Shown here: piece after piece, positions 42,215 to 51,021 of the stretch | Layout: each line of letters opens with the position of its first letter | How positions within the stretch are numbered: position 1 is the first letter of the stretch | NCBI GenBank assembly: GCA_001874335.1 | Contig: MPDE01000011.1 | Coordinates: forward strand, 1-64,000 | DNA from: Bacteroidetes bacterium MedPE-SWsnd-G2 | GTDB lineage: Bacteria; Bacteroidota; Bacteroidia; Flavobacteriales; Flavobacteriaceae | Reading direction: 5' to 3' | Length of the DNA stretch: 64,000 bases | The notes under the pieces: generated by a model | Databases searched by the model: none | The model's input: the letters and a program-made list of their open reading frames with translations, nothing else | What the model was told of the DNA's origin: nothing | Made by a program: the position numbers and the translations under genes

Positions 42215-42940
42215 ATGGAACATTTAGAATTATTTTTCAAATCAATATTTATAGACAACATGGTATTTGCCACGTTCTTAGGGATGTGTTCTTACCTTGC
42301 AGTATCTAAAAAAGTTAGTACTGCTGTTGGACTTGGAGCCGCTGTAATATTTGTATTGGCTATTACTGTGCCTTTAAACTGGTTGTTAGATCAGTATTTA
42401 TTACAAGAAGGTGCTTTAAGATGGTTAGGCCCAGAATATGAAGCCTACGATTTAAGTTTCTTATCGTTTATTATGTTCATTGCTACTATTGCAACAATGG
42501 TACAATTAGTAGAAATCATAGTAGAGAAATTTTCACCTTCGTTATATAACTCACTTGGTATCTTTTTACCATTAATTGCTGTTAACTGTGCCATTTTAGG
42601 TGGTTCGTTATTTATGCAATCACGTGAAATACCAACTTTAGGTCTGGCTACAACTTACGGTATCGGTTCTGGTATCGGATGGTTTTTAGCAATTTTGGCA
42701 ATTGCTGCTATCCGTGAGAAAATTAGATACTCAAACGTACCTGCACCTTTAAGAGGTCTTGGTATTACTTTTATTATTACTGGTTTAATGGCTATCGGCT
42801 TTATGAGTTTTGGTGGGATGTTAACTGGTGGTGATGAAGCACCAAAGGAAGAAGTTGAAACCGCTGTTGTAAAAGAAGCGGAAACTAGTGAAGCAAAAGA
42901 ATTAAAAACCTTAGCTAATAATACTAAAGTAAATGAATAA
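42215..42940 (+). CDS. nqrE: Na+-NQR subunit E with C-terminal extension
   Basis: The 241-residue membrane subunit is homologous to NqrD and forms the second half of the iron-coordinating pair. Landmarks are [14 protein letters not shown] near residue 19 and [20 protein letters not shown] near 118, each with a conserved Cys. The family normally ends soon after the last helix (here [20 protein letters not shown]) at about 200 residues. This protein continues for about 37 more residues rich in Glu, Ala and Lys ([20 protein letters not shown]), predicted to be soluble and flexible. Its end overlaps nqrF by eight bases. Confidence 0.94.
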   Translation: MEHLELFFKSIFIDNMVFATFLGMCSYLAVSKKVSTAVGLGAAVIFVLAITVPLNWLLDQYLLQEGALRWLGPEYEAYDLSFLSFIMFIATIATMVQLVEIIVEKFSPSLYNSLGIFLPLIAVNCAILGGSLFMQSREIPTLGLATTYGIGSGIGWFLAILAIAAIREKIRYSNVPAPLRGLGITFIITGLMAIGFMSFGGMLTGGDEAPKEEVETAVVKEAETSEAKELKTLANNTKVNE

Positions 42941-44252
42941 TATGATTTTAGCAGCAGGAACAACAGGAACTATTGTAACAACTGTAGTAGCTTTTTTAAT
43001 TATTACCTTAGTATTGGTATCGCTATTATTATTTGTTAAGCAAAAATTATCACCTTCAGGTCCAGTAAAAATTAAAATTAATGGAGAGAAAGAAATTGAA
43101 GTAGCTTCAGGAGGTACTTTACTTTCAACTTTAGGTAATGAGAAAATATTTTTACCATCAGCTTGTGGTGGTGGAGGTACATGTATTCAATGTGAATGTC
43201 ATGTTTTAGCTGGTGGAGGTGAAGCGCTTCCAACAGAAACACCTCACTTTACAAGAAAAGAATTGCAACATGGTGCACGTTTATCATGTCAGGTAAAAGT
43301 AAAACAGGATATGGAAATTACCATTCCTGAAGAAGTATTCGGTATTAAAAAATGGGATGCAGTTGTAGTAAGAAACTATAATGTAGCTTCATTTATTAAG
43401 GAGTTTGTAGTAGAGATTCCTGAAGATATGGGATATAAAGCAGGTGGATATATTCAAATTGAAATTCCTCCATGTGAAGTGAACTTTAAGGATATGGATA
43501 TTACTGCACATCCTGAAGAACATGATACTCCAGACAAGTTTAAAGCAGAGTGGGACAAGTTTAATCTTTGGCCACTTGTGATGAAAAATGACGAGTTGGT
43601 AGAACGTGCATATTCTATGGCTTCTTTCCCTGCAGAAGGGCGTGAAATCATGCTTAACGTGCGTATTGCAACTCCGCCATGGGATCGTGCTAAAAACGGT
43701 TGGATGGATGTAAATCCAGGTGTAGCATCATCTTATATCTTTAACCTTAAAAAAGGTGATAAGTGCGTTATTTCTGGGCCTTATGGTGAATTCTTTATTA
43801 ATGAATCTGATGCCGAGATGTTATATGTTGGTGGTGGAGCAGGTATGGCGCCAATGCGTTCTCACTTATACCACTTATTCAGAACATTAAAAACTGGAAG
43901 AAAAGTAACATATTGGTACGGTGGACGTTCTAAAGCAGAGCTGTTCTATATCGAGCACTTTAGAGCATTAGAAAGAGATTTCCCTAACTTTAAGTTCTTT
44001 ATCGCATTATCAGATCCATTAGAGGCTGATAACTGGAAAGTTAAAAAGGATATTAATGATACAGAAGGCGATGGTTTTGTTGGATTTATACACAACTGTG
44101 TGATAGAAAACTATTTAGATCATCACGAAGCTCCTGAAGATCTTGAATTGTATTTCTGTGGGCCGCCATTAATGAACAACGCTGTTCAGAAAATGGGTGA
44201 AGATTTTGGTCTTGCCGATGAGAATATTAGATTCGATGATTTTGGAGGATAG
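42933..44252 (+). CDS. nqrF: Na+-NQR subunit F (NADH-oxidising subunit)
   Basis: The 439-residue subunit is the electron entry point of the pump. It has an N-terminal membrane helix (about residues 13-35), a 2Fe-2S ferredoxin domain with Cys78, Cys84, Cys87 and Cys119, and an FAD/NADH reductase domain with [10 protein letters not shown] (FAD) near residue 226, [18 protein letters not shown] (NADH) near 297 and a C-terminal YFCGPPLM and FDDFGG. It takes electrons from NADH to FAD and then to the iron-sulfur cluster. It is the last nqr gene; a terminator follows. Confidence 0.96.
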   Translation: MNNMILAAGTTGTIVTTVVAFLIITLVLVSLLLFVKQKLSPSGPVKIKINGEKEIEVASGGTLLSTLGNEKIFLPSACGGGGTCIQCECHVLAGGGEALPTETPHFTRKELQHGARLSCQVKVKQDMEITIPEEVFGIKKWDAVVVRNYNVASFIKEFVVEIPEDMGYKAGGYIQIEIPPCEVNFKDMDITAHPEEHDTPDKFKAEWDKFNLWPLVMKNDELVERAYSMASFPAEGREIMLNVRIATPPWDRAKNGWMDVNPGVASSYIFNLKKGDKCVISGPYGEFFINESDAEMLYVGGGAGMAPMRSHLYHLFRTLKTGRKVTYWYGGRSKAELFYIEHFRALERDFPNFKFFIALSDPLEADNWKVKKDINDTEGDGFVGFIHNCVIENYLDHHEAPEDLELYFCGPPLMNNAVQKMGEDFGLADENIRFDDFGG

Positions 44253-44277
44253 TCTTCAAGAGTTATAAAATTAAAAG

Positions 44278-44302
44278 CCCAACAGTAATGTTGGGTTTTT
44301 TT
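44278..44302 (+). terminator. Terminator after nqrF
   Basis: CCCAACA and TGTTGGG pair around GTAA, followed by a run of seven T residues. Confidence 0.8.
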
Positions 44303-44377
44303 ATGGTCGAGTTTTATGTTGATTTGTTTTTGGCTTAAATTTTAGGGCTAGACAATGCAGAACATTTAATTATGTAG

Positions 44378-44385
44378 TAATTTTG
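44378..44385 (+). promoter_or_regulatory. -7 element TAATTTTG almost at the start codon
   Basis: Matches TAnnTTTG and ends only four bases before the ATG at 44390, so the transcript would be leaderless or nearly so. Confidence 0.5.
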
Positions 44386-44389
44386 CAAT

Positions 44390-44767
44390 ATGAGTAAACC
44401 ATTATCGAAACAGGAATTACATAATCTTGCCATGAATCATGTGGGTAAAGATTTAGAAAAACGGGGATTTGAGTTTGTAGCTATAAATAGTACCTTAAAA
44501 AGGCATCCCCAATTTGTTTGTATTGATAAAAATAACCAATATTACTTTGTCATTGTCAAGGCTGTAATCCTTCCTGAAAATCCAAATAATTACGATGTGA
44601 TTTGGATGGAAACCTTTAAAAAACATGCGCATGAAAAGGATGCCAAGGTATTGTATGCAGGGGTAGGCTTGGGTAATCCTGATGGAGAAGATTTGCCAAT
44701 TTATTTAAATCAAGTGTATTTACTTGAATACAATGGCATTCAAGTAGTAGAAACAAATCTGAATTAA
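44390..44767 (+). CDS. Small PD-(D/E)XK-fold-like protein between nqrF and apbE
   Basis: The 125-residue cytoplasmic protein is not an NqrF subunit, although homologues are sometimes labelled so because of their position. The order helix (NLAMNHVGKDLEKRGFEF, residues 12-29), strand (PQFVCI), strand ending in FVIVK (Lys56), then helix (METFKKHAHEKDAKV) and strand (LYAGVGL) resembles the UPF0102/endonuclease core GxxxExxAxxxL...EIDLI...FVEVK. The acidic residues of motifs II and III are replaced (Q/F for D, Ile54 for E) while Lys56 stays, so nuclease activity is unlikely. It starts from its own promoter and ends one base before apbE. Its role is unknown. Confidence 0.8.
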   Translation: MSKPLSKQELHNLAMNHVGKDLEKRGFEFVAINSTLKRHPQFVCIDKNNQYYFVIVKAVILPENPNNYDVIWMETFKKHAHEKDAKVLYAGVGLGNPDGEDLPIYLNQVYLLEYNGIQVVETNLN

Positions 44768-44768
44768 A

Positions 44769-45752
44769 ATGAAGCATTTTTGGGTCTATTTTACATTTTG
44801 TTTTGTTCTATTTAGTTGTTCAGAAACTCATAAGAATATAAAGGTTCATGGAGCCGTTTTTGGGACGAGTTATGCTGTTATTTATGAAGGTGATGCTATC
44901 ATAGATTTTCAAGACCAATTAGAGCAGTTGTTTGATGAGATCAATAAATCAATGTCAACCTATCAATCTAATAGTTTAATTTCTCAAATTAACCGAAATG
45001 AGTCAGATGTAGTCGATGAGCATTTTATAAAAGTGTTTAATGCTTCAGAGAAAATACATCAATTGACTAATGGTCATTTTGATCCTACTATCGGACCTTT
45101 GGTTAATGCCTGGGATTTTGGTCCAGAACAACCTATTTCGGCTTTAAATGGTAAGCAAATTGACAGCTTGATGCAGTTTGTAGGCTTCGAGAGTTTAAAA
45201 TTGACTTCAAATAAAATTACAAAAACATATCCCCAAACGTTTGTAGATTTTAATGCCATTGCAAAAGGATATGGCGTAGATGCCGTAGCGCAATTACTCA
45301 AAGAAAACCATAAGACTAATTTTTTGGTTGAAATTGGTGGAGAAATCCGATCCAGTGGAATTAACATTGAAAAGGACAAGTCATGGAAAGTTGGTGTTGA
45401 GGCACCTAACTTTGATGATTCACAAAGCATTTTAAAGGCCATAGAATTGTCTAATTCTGCTATGGCTACTTCGGGTACATATCGTAAATATAAAACCGAT
45501 AAAGACGGCAATAGGTATGCTCATATTATAAACGCCAAAACGGGTTACCCGAGTAAAACATCAATACTAAGTGCATCGGTAATTATGGATAATTGTATGG
45601 AGGCGGATGCATACGCGACAGCGTTTAAGGCAATGGGGGTAAATGGAGTTTCAGAATTTTGTAAAGCCCATCCCGAAATTAAGGTGTTTTTGATTTATGA
45701 AACAGAATCTAAAGGAATAGAAACCTTATCACTGAATAATTTTCCAGAATAA
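44769..45752 (+). CDS. apbE: FAD:protein FMN transferase (ApbE)
   Basis: The 327-residue lipoprotein (signal ending LFSC, Cys17) attaches FMN from FAD to threonines of exported or periplasm-facing proteins. Landmarks are HGAVFGTSYAVIY near residue 28, the MSTYQSNSLISQIN stretch near 62, GHFDPTIGPLVNAWDFG near 100, FVDFNAIAKGYGVDAVAQLL near 160, LVEIGGEIRSSG near 188 and RYAHIINAKTGYP near 255 (metal and FAD binding). Its natural targets are NqrB and NqrC, encoded just upstream. It shares a transcript with the small gene at 44390. Confidence 0.95.
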   Translation: MKHFWVYFTFCFVLFSCSETHKNIKVHGAVFGTSYAVIYEGDAIIDFQDQLEQLFDEINKSMSTYQSNSLISQINRNESDVVDEHFIKVFNASEKIHQLTNGHFDPTIGPLVNAWDFGPEQPISALNGKQIDSLMQFVGFESLKLTSNKITKTYPQTFVDFNAIAKGYGVDAVAQLLKENHKTNFLVEIGGEIRSSGINIEKDKSWKVGVEAPNFDDSQSILKAIELSNSAMATSGTYRKYKTDKDGNRYAHIINAKTGYPSKTSILSASVIMDNCMEADAYATAFKAMGVNGVSEFCKAHPEIKVFLIYETESKGIETLSLNNFPE

Positions 45753-45753
45753 A

Positions 45754-46518
45754 TTATTTATAGCAAACAGGCAATAATTCACCATCAGCCAAACGGTATT
45801 TGTCAACCTGTTCAGCCGTTAGTTTTTCTGAATAATTAATAGCATTTACTTTAAAACCAACCGCTTCTAATTTTTTAAAATAATCTCTACCATACACTCG
45901 CACATGGTCATATTGTCCAAAAATTCTAGCACGCTCTTTCTTATCTGTAATAGAATCGTCTTCAAAAGTGAATTCTCTATTTAAATCTTGGGGGATTTGA
46001 AAAACACCCATACCACCAGGCTTTAAAATTCTGTACAATTCTTGCATGGCTTTCTTATCATCTGGGATATGTTCTAACACATGATTACAAAGAATAACGT
46101 CAAAACTATTGTCTTCAAACGGAAGGTTACAAATATCTGCCATAACATCTGCCAACGGCGATTCTAAATCGGTAGTGACATAGTCTAAGTTATCCATTGT
46201 TCTAAAACGTTTATAAAACGCTTGCTCAGGTGCAAAGTGTAAAACCTTTAATGGCGCTGTAAAGAAATTGGTAGACCCTTTTAAATATAACCATAACAAC
46301 CTATGTCGCTCTAAACTTAAAGTTGAAGGCGATAATACATTTGCTCGTTGGGTCTCGTAGCCGTAAGGTAGGAATGATTTGAAAGATCTGCCATCAATAG
46401 GGTCAGTGTACCTGTCACCTCTTAAGGTAAAGGCAAATATTGGTCTAACGATATAGCTAAGTCTAATTAGAATAGGCCTTGGTAAAAGCCCTAAAAAGAA
46501 TTTAAAGAGACGTTTCAA
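45754..46518 (-). CDS. Class I SAM-dependent methyltransferase, substrate unknown
   Basis: The 254-residue protein has a methyltransferase core with LHFAPEQAFYKRF near residue 90, DICNLPFEDNSFDVILCNHVLEHIPDD near 122 (motif II/post-I of the Methyltransf_11 group) and ELYRILKPGGMGVFQIP near 160. The N-terminal 45 residues contain a hydrophobic/basic segment (RLFKFFLGLLPRPILIRLSYIV), suggesting membrane association. It follows map by 18 bases on the same strand. The substrate is unknown; glycan or lipid methylation is possible given the N-terminus. Confidence 0.85.
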   Translation of the reverse strand: MKRLFKFFLGLLPRPILIRLSYIVRPIFAFTLRGDRYTDPIDGRSFKSFLPYGYETQRANVLSPSTLSLERHRLLWLYLKGSTNFFTAPLKVLHFAPEQAFYKRFRTMDNLDYVTTDLESPLADVMADICNLPFEDNSFDVILCNHVLEHIPDDKKAMQELYRILKPGGMGVFQIPQDLNREFTFEDDSITDKKERARIFGQYDHVRVYGRDYFKKLEAVGFKVNAINYSEKLTAEQVDKYRLADGELLPVCYK

Positions 46519-46536
46519 ATAACTTTATTTATACGA

Positions 46537-47355
46537 TTAAAGCACAAATGCTTTTTGTCTAAATTCATTTTCCTCTTCACTTTCTATTCCTAATGCGTCA
46601 TAGATGTATGCAAAGGTTGATAACAATTCAGGTTTACCATCAATAATGGCAACATCATGTTCAAAATGCGCACTTGGTTTATTATCTAAAGTTGTAATGG
46701 TCCAGCCATCCTTATGTTGCTTTATTCTATGTGTACCCATGTTTATCATTGGTTCAATAGCAACAACCATTCCTTCTACAAACTTCTTTCCTCGTCCGCG
46801 TCTCCCGTAGTTTGGCATTTCTGGATCTTCGTGCATTTTTCTACCAAGTCCGTGACCAACAAGTTCTCTTACCACTCCATAACCATGAGCTTCACAATAG
46901 TTTTGGATTGCAAAACCAACATCACCAACACGCTTACCCACACGTAGTTCTCTAATACCTGCATAAAGAGATTCTTTAGTCACTTGAAGTAGTTTTTCAG
47001 TTTCAGGTGCAATTTCACCAACAGCAAAGGTGTAAGCGTGATCCCCGTAAAAATCATTTTTAATAGCGCCACAATCTATAGAAATAATATCCCCTTCAAC
47101 CAAAGGCTCATTGGTCGGGAACCCATGAACAACCTGAGTGTTTGGACTCATGCATAGGGTATTAGGGAAATCATATAATCCTAAGAAACCCGGAATAGCG
47201 CCTTGCTCTCTAATAAACTCTTCAGCCATTTTATCCAGCTGTAAAGTGGTAACACCAGGCTTAACTTCTTTAGCAAGCATTCCTAAAGTTTTTGACACTA
47301 CTAATGCGCTTTCGCGCATCAATTCGATTTCTTCTCTTGTTTTAACTACGATCAT
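46537..47355 (-). CDS. map: Methionine aminopeptidase, type I
   Basis: The 272-residue enzyme removes initiator methionine from nascent proteins. The pita-bread fold metal ligands are visible: SIDCGAIKNDFYGDHAYTF near residue 93 (two Asp), VGHGLGRKMHEDPEMPNYG near 165 (His), VVAIEPMIN near 200 (Glu) and FEHDVAII near 232 (Glu). The start ATG at 47355 lies just after the -7 element TATCTTTG (47380-47373). A methyltransferase gene follows in the same operon. Confidence 0.96.
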   Translation of the reverse strand: MIVVKTREEIELMRESALVVSKTLGMLAKEVKPGVTTLQLDKMAEEFIREQGAIPGFLGLYDFPNTLCMSPNTQVVHGFPTNEPLVEGDIISIDCGAIKNDFYGDHAYTFAVGEIAPETEKLLQVTKESLYAGIRELRVGKRVGDVGFAIQNYCEAHGYGVVRELVGHGLGRKMHEDPEMPNYGRRGRGKKFVEGMVVAIEPMINMGTHRIKQHKDGWTITTLDNKPSAHFEHDVAIIDGKPELLSTFAYIYDALGIESEEENEFRQKAFVL

Positions 47356-47372
47356 AGGGTAAAAAATATGGG

Positions 47373-47380
47373 CAAAGATA
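47373..47380 (-). promoter_or_regulatory. -7 element TATCTTTG for map
   Basis: Minus-strand match to TAnnTTTG, 18 bases upstream of the start codon. Confidence 0.55.
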
Positions 47381-47477
47381 CTGAAAATTAAATTCTAATA
47401 AATTCGAATTTTATGACTTTCGACATTTTTTTCAAGTTAATTTGGTCTTAATTTCGTACATTATTAAAAACAAAAAT

Positions 47478-48749
47478 ATGTACAAATCTGTAAGTGCCGA
47501 AGAAGCTGTTAAAGCTATCAAATCTAATGATAGAGTTTATATTCAGGCCGCTGCAGCAGCTCCTCAAGCGCTGGTGAAAGCAATGTCTAATAGACATGAG
47601 GAGTTAAGAAATGTAGAAATATGCCAATTACATACTGAGGGAGTTGCGCCTTACGCCGATGTAAAATATAAAGATAGTTTCCATGTTAATTCTTTTTTTA
47701 TTGGGAAGAATGTGAGACACACCTTGAAGGCTGGGAACGGTTCGTATACCCCTGTTTTTTTAAGTGAAGTTCCGTTATTATTTAAGCGAAATATAGTAGA
47801 TCTTGATGTGGTTTTAATTCATGTGTCTGTGCCTGACATTCATGGATATTGTTCGTTGGGAGTGTCTGTGGAGGCGACACTATCGGCAATTGATAATGCT
47901 ACAACAGTAATTGCTCAGGTTAATAAACATATGCCAAGAACTTTTGGTGACGGTATTATTCATGTTAAAGAAATAGATTTATTTGTTGAGCATAACGAGT
48001 ATTTGCCAACCCATGATATTCCTGCGCCAAGTGAGAAGGAAAATAAAATAGGAGATTATGTTGCTGAGTTAATTGATGATCGCAGCACCTTACAAATGGG
48101 GATTGGAGTGATTCCTAATGCAGTACTTAGTAAATTAAATAATCACAAAGATTTAGGATTGCACACTGAGATGTTTTCTGATGGAGTAATCGAACTCATT
48201 TTAAATAATGTTGTTACAGGTAATCATAAAGGGGTTGACCCAGGACGTGCTTTAGCTACTTTTTTAATGGGGTCTCAAAAGTTATATGATTATGTAGATG
48301 ATAACCCTTTTGTCGAGTTACGTTCGTCTGATTATGTGAATGACGTGTCTGTAATAAAACAGAACCCTAAAATGGTGGCCATTAATTCTGCAATTGAAGT
48401 AGATGTCACTGGCCAAGTTTGTGCCGATTCTATTGGGTCTAATATGTATTCTGGTGTTGGTGGTCAAATGGATTATATTCGAGGGGCATCTTTAAGCGAA
48501 GGTGGGAAGGCGATTATTGCTTTACCTTCTGCTACTAAATCTGGAATTAGTAGAATTGTGCCAAGTTTAAAACCTGGAGCTGGTGTTGTAACAACACGAT
48601 CCCATGTGCATTATGTCGTGACAGAATACGGAATAGCAAACTTATACGGGAAAACCATTCAGGAGCGTGTTAAGGCACTTGTGAATATTGCCCATCCTGA
48701 TCATAGAGAAAGTATTGACAAATCTTATTTTGAATTAATAAGAGGTTAA
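47478..48749 (+). CDS. Acetyl-CoA hydrolase/CoA-transferase family protein
   Basis: The 423-residue protein belongs to the AcH/4-hydroxybutyrate CoA-transferase family, with two alpha/beta CoA-transferase domains. Landmarks are RVYIQAAAAAPQALVKAM near residue 20, LIHVSVPDIHGYCSLGVSVE near 115, LQMGIGVIPNAVLSKL near 206, GLHTEMFSDGVIEL near 230, GGQMDYIRGASLSEGGKAIIAL near 330 and VVTTRSHVHYVVTEYGIANLYGKT near 368. It moves CoA between short acyl groups or hydrolyses acetyl-CoA; the acceptor is not certain. The ATG at 47478 is chosen over an in-frame TTG at 47442. It ends at a strong bidirectional terminator. Confidence 0.9.
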   Translation: MYKSVSAEEAVKAIKSNDRVYIQAAAAAPQALVKAMSNRHEELRNVEICQLHTEGVAPYADVKYKDSFHVNSFFIGKNVRHTLKAGNGSYTPVFLSEVPLLFKRNIVDLDVVLIHVSVPDIHGYCSLGVSVEATLSAIDNATTVIAQVNKHMPRTFGDGIIHVKEIDLFVEHNEYLPTHDIPAPSEKENKIGDYVAELIDDRSTLQMGIGVIPNAVLSKLNNHKDLGLHTEMFSDGVIELILNNVVTGNHKGVDPGRALATFLMGSQKLYDYVDDNPFVELRSSDYVNDVSVIKQNPKMVAINSAIEVDVTGQVCADSIGSNMYSGVGGQMDYIRGASLSEGGKAIIALPSATKSGISRIVPSLKPGAGVVTTRSHVHYVVTEYGIANLYGKTIQERVKALVNIAHPDHRESIDKSYFELIRG

Positions 48750-48765
48750 TTATTAAATCCGAATG

Positions 48766-48797
48766 AAAAAGGCTATTCAGTTTTGAATAGCCTTTTT
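48766..48797. terminator. Bidirectional terminator
   Basis: AAAAAGGCTATTCA and TGAATAGCCTTTTT form a perfect 14-base-pair stem around GTTT. It serves the CoA-transferase gene and gpmI. Confidence 0.9.
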
Positions 48798-48802
48798 TTA
48801 TG

Positions 48803-50320
48803 TTAGATTAACGAATGTCTAGTCATTGCTTCGGGTTGTTCAATACCCATTAGCTTTAGAATGGTTGGAGCCATATCTCCTAAAACACCATCATCTATGT
48901 TCTTTAAATCTTTATCTATTAAAATTACAGGCACAGGATTAGTAGTGTGGGCTGTATGAGGGCTACCATCAGGATTAACCATAGTTTCACAGTTACCATG
49001 ATCGGCAATTAATAATGTGGTATAATCATTTTCTAACGCGGCATCGATAACATCTTTTACACAAATATCAACAGCTTCACATGCTTGTATCGCAGCTTCC
49101 ATAACACCGGTATGACCTACCATATCTCCATTTGCAAAATTCAAACAAACAAAATCTACATCGCCTTTTTGTAATTCAGGCACCAAAGCATCTCTTAACT
49201 CATAAGCACTCATTTCAGGCTTTAGGTCGTAGGTTGCTACTTTAGGTGAATTTCTTAAAATTCTTGATTCGCCTTTAAACTCGTCTTCCTGTCCCCCCGA
49301 AAAGAAAAAAGTAACATGTGGGTATTTTTCTGTTTCGGCAATTCTAATTTGTTTCTTATTGTTTTTCTCTAAAACTTCACCTAAGGTTTCTTTAAGGTTG
49401 TCTTTTTCAAAAATTATATTAATACCATTAAAAGCATCGTCATAATTTGTCATGGTAACATAATACAAATCTAACTTGTGCATGTTTTGTTCATGAAAAT
49501 CATTTTGAGAAAGGGCATCGGTAAGTTGGCGACCTCTATCGGTTCTAAAGTTGAAAAAGATCACAACATCTCCATTTTGAATTGTTGAAACTGGCGCATT
49601 ATTATCATCAACCATTATTATTGGTTTGATAAACTCATCAGTCACGTTGTTGTCATAACTTTCTTGAACAGCTGCAGTAGCGTCTTGGGTATGTGTGCCT
49701 TCACCATTAACAATGGCATCATAAGCTAATTTAACACGTTCCCATCTTTTATCTCTGTCCATAGCATAATAGCGACCAGTAACAGAAGCTAATTTTGCAT
49801 GCTTGTCTTTAATTTCAGATTCTAAATCGGCAATGAATCCTTTTCCAGATTTTGGATCTACATCACGACCATCGGTAAAGGCATGAACAAAAACTTGATC
49901 TAAACCGTAATTTTCGGCAGCATTTAATAATCCAAACAAATGATTGCTATGTGAGTGCACTCCACCATCACTTAAAAGCCCCAGGAAGTGTACCTTTTTA
50001 TTATGGTCTTTTGCAAATTTAAAAGCATCAACTAATACCTTTTCATCTTTTAAAGTATCGTTTTTGAGTGCTAAATTAATTTTAGCCAAATCTTGATATA
50101 CAATACGTCCAGCACCTAAATTCATATGCCCCACTTCGCTGTTTCCCATTTGGCCGTCAGGAAGACCAACATTTAACCCATCTGTGCGCAATGCTGCATT
50201 AGGATAAGAAGTATATAATGAGTCTATAAATGGAGTGTTAGCGTTGTCAATGGCTGATACCTTAGGATCAGGAGAAGTTCCCCAACCGTCAAGGATCATT
50301 AGAATTACTTTTTTATTCAT
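48803..50320 (-). CDS. gpmI: 2,3-bisphosphoglycerate-independent phosphoglycerate mutase
   Basis: The 505-residue Mn-dependent enzyme interconverts 3- and 2-phosphoglycerate in glycolysis. The alkaline-phosphatase-like domain contains MILDGWG near residue 8 and Ser61 in GQMGNSEVGHMN, the residue that carries the phosphoryl group. The inserted phosphotransferase domain contains FVHAFTDGRDVDPKSG near 145 and FFNFRTDRGRQLTDAL near 255. C-terminal metal sites are NFANGDMVGHTG near 400 and LIADHGNCETM near 440. It is transcribed alone from TATCTTTG at 50347-50340. Confidence 0.97.
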   Translation of the reverse strand: MNKKVILMILDGWGTSPDPKVSAIDNANTPFIDSLYTSYPNAALRTDGLNVGLPDGQMGNSEVGHMNLGAGRIVYQDLAKINLALKNDTLKDEKVLVDAFKFAKDHNKKVHFLGLLSDGGVHSHSNHLFGLLNAAENYGLDQVFVHAFTDGRDVDPKSGKGFIADLESEIKDKHAKLASVTGRYYAMDRDKRWERVKLAYDAIVNGEGTHTQDATAAVQESYDNNVTDEFIKPIIMVDDNNAPVSTIQNGDVVIFFNFRTDRGRQLTDALSQNDFHEQNMHKLDLYYVTMTNYDDAFNGINIIFEKDNLKETLGEVLEKNNKKQIRIAETEKYPHVTFFFSGGQEDEFKGESRILRNSPKVATYDLKPEMSAYELRDALVPELQKGDVDFVCLNFANGDMVGHTGVMEAAIQACEAVDICVKDVIDAALENDYTTLLIADHGNCETMVNPDGSPHTAHTTNPVPVILIDKDLKNIDDGVLGDMAPTILKLMGIEQPEAMTRHSLI

Positions 50321-50339
50321 ATCTAAATTACTTTAAATA

Positions 50340-50347
50340 CAAAGATA
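50340..50347 (-). promoter_or_regulatory. -7 element TATCTTTG for gpmI
   Basis: Minus-strand match to TAnnTTTG, 20 bases upstream of the start codon. Confidence 0.5.
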
Positions 50348-50562
50348 ATTGTTTAAAAAGCGATTTCATAGTACAGAGCAAACAAAGCTAATTTCAATAA
50401 AAGAATTTGTGATTAATTAACAATTTGACTGATTTTTAGTCTGTTAACACTCGTTATGTTAAATAGTTAAATAAATGTTATATAGTATTTTTTTGTGTAA
50501 CAGATTGTGAAATTTATCGTCTCTTTATTACAATCAAAAAATCAATTATTAAAACATTCATC

Positions 50563-50970
50563 ATGAAAAAAACATCAGTAATTATTGCATTGGCATTAAG
50601 CATGACAGCTACAGCTGCCTTTGCATCAAACGGGGAAATTACAGAATCTACAGCTATTGAAGTTGTAGATTTTAAGGTTAAAGTAAATCCATTTTGTACC
50701 TCAATTGCAAAAGGAGACATTCAAACGGTAAAGAAATTAATTGATATGGGAGCTGACGTCAACCAAAAGTCTAATGGGATGACACCAGCAATGTATGCAG
50801 CTAAATTTAACCGTGTTGAAATTTTAAAGCTTTTAGTTGAAAATGGAGCTAAATTAGATCGAAAGTCTGATATAGGTTTAACTGCTGAAAAGTATGCTAA
50901 ACAAACAAATGCCAAAGATGCATTAGAGGTTATCAAACATTTTACTACTAAAAAAAATAAGAAGGCTTAA
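50563..50970 (+). CDS. Exported ankyrin-repeat protein
   Basis: The 135-residue protein has a signal peptide (MKKTSVIIALALSMTATAAFA) followed by a short linker and about three ankyrin repeats: FCTSIAKGDIQTVKKLIDMGADVNQKSN near residues 46-70, GMTPAMYAAKFNRVEILKLLVENGAKLD near 70-100 and a degenerate one, IGLTAEKYAKQTNAKDALEVIKH. It ends with a lysine-rich tail. Ankyrin repeats bind other proteins; the partner in the periplasm is unknown. The gene is alone, flanked by a 242-base upstream region and its own terminator. Confidence 0.88.
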   Translation: MKKTSVIIALALSMTATAAFASNGEITESTAIEVVDFKVKVNPFCTSIAKGDIQTVKKLIDMGADVNQKSNGMTPAMYAAKFNRVEILKLLVENGAKLDRKSDIGLTAEKYAKQTNAKDALEVIKHFTTKKNKKA

Positions 50971-50995
50971 TTAGTCTTTTATTTAAGTTGATGTA

Positions 50996-51018
50996 GGGCG
51001 CTTTTAGCGCCCTTTTTT
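50996..51018. terminator. Terminator between the ankyrin gene and the GNAT gene
   Basis: GGGCGC / GCGCCC around TTTTA, followed by TTTTTT on the plus strand. Confidence 0.8.
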
Positions 51019-51021
51019 ATT

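Noticed and set aside
42933-42941. Frameshift between nqrE and nqrF suggested by the overlap
   Set aside because: Both proteins are complete with intact termini; the eight-base overlap is ordinary translational coupling.
44390-44767. A second or truncated NqrF
   Set aside because: It has no membrane helix, no ferredoxin cysteines and no FAD or NADH motifs; the complete nqrF is at 42933-44252.
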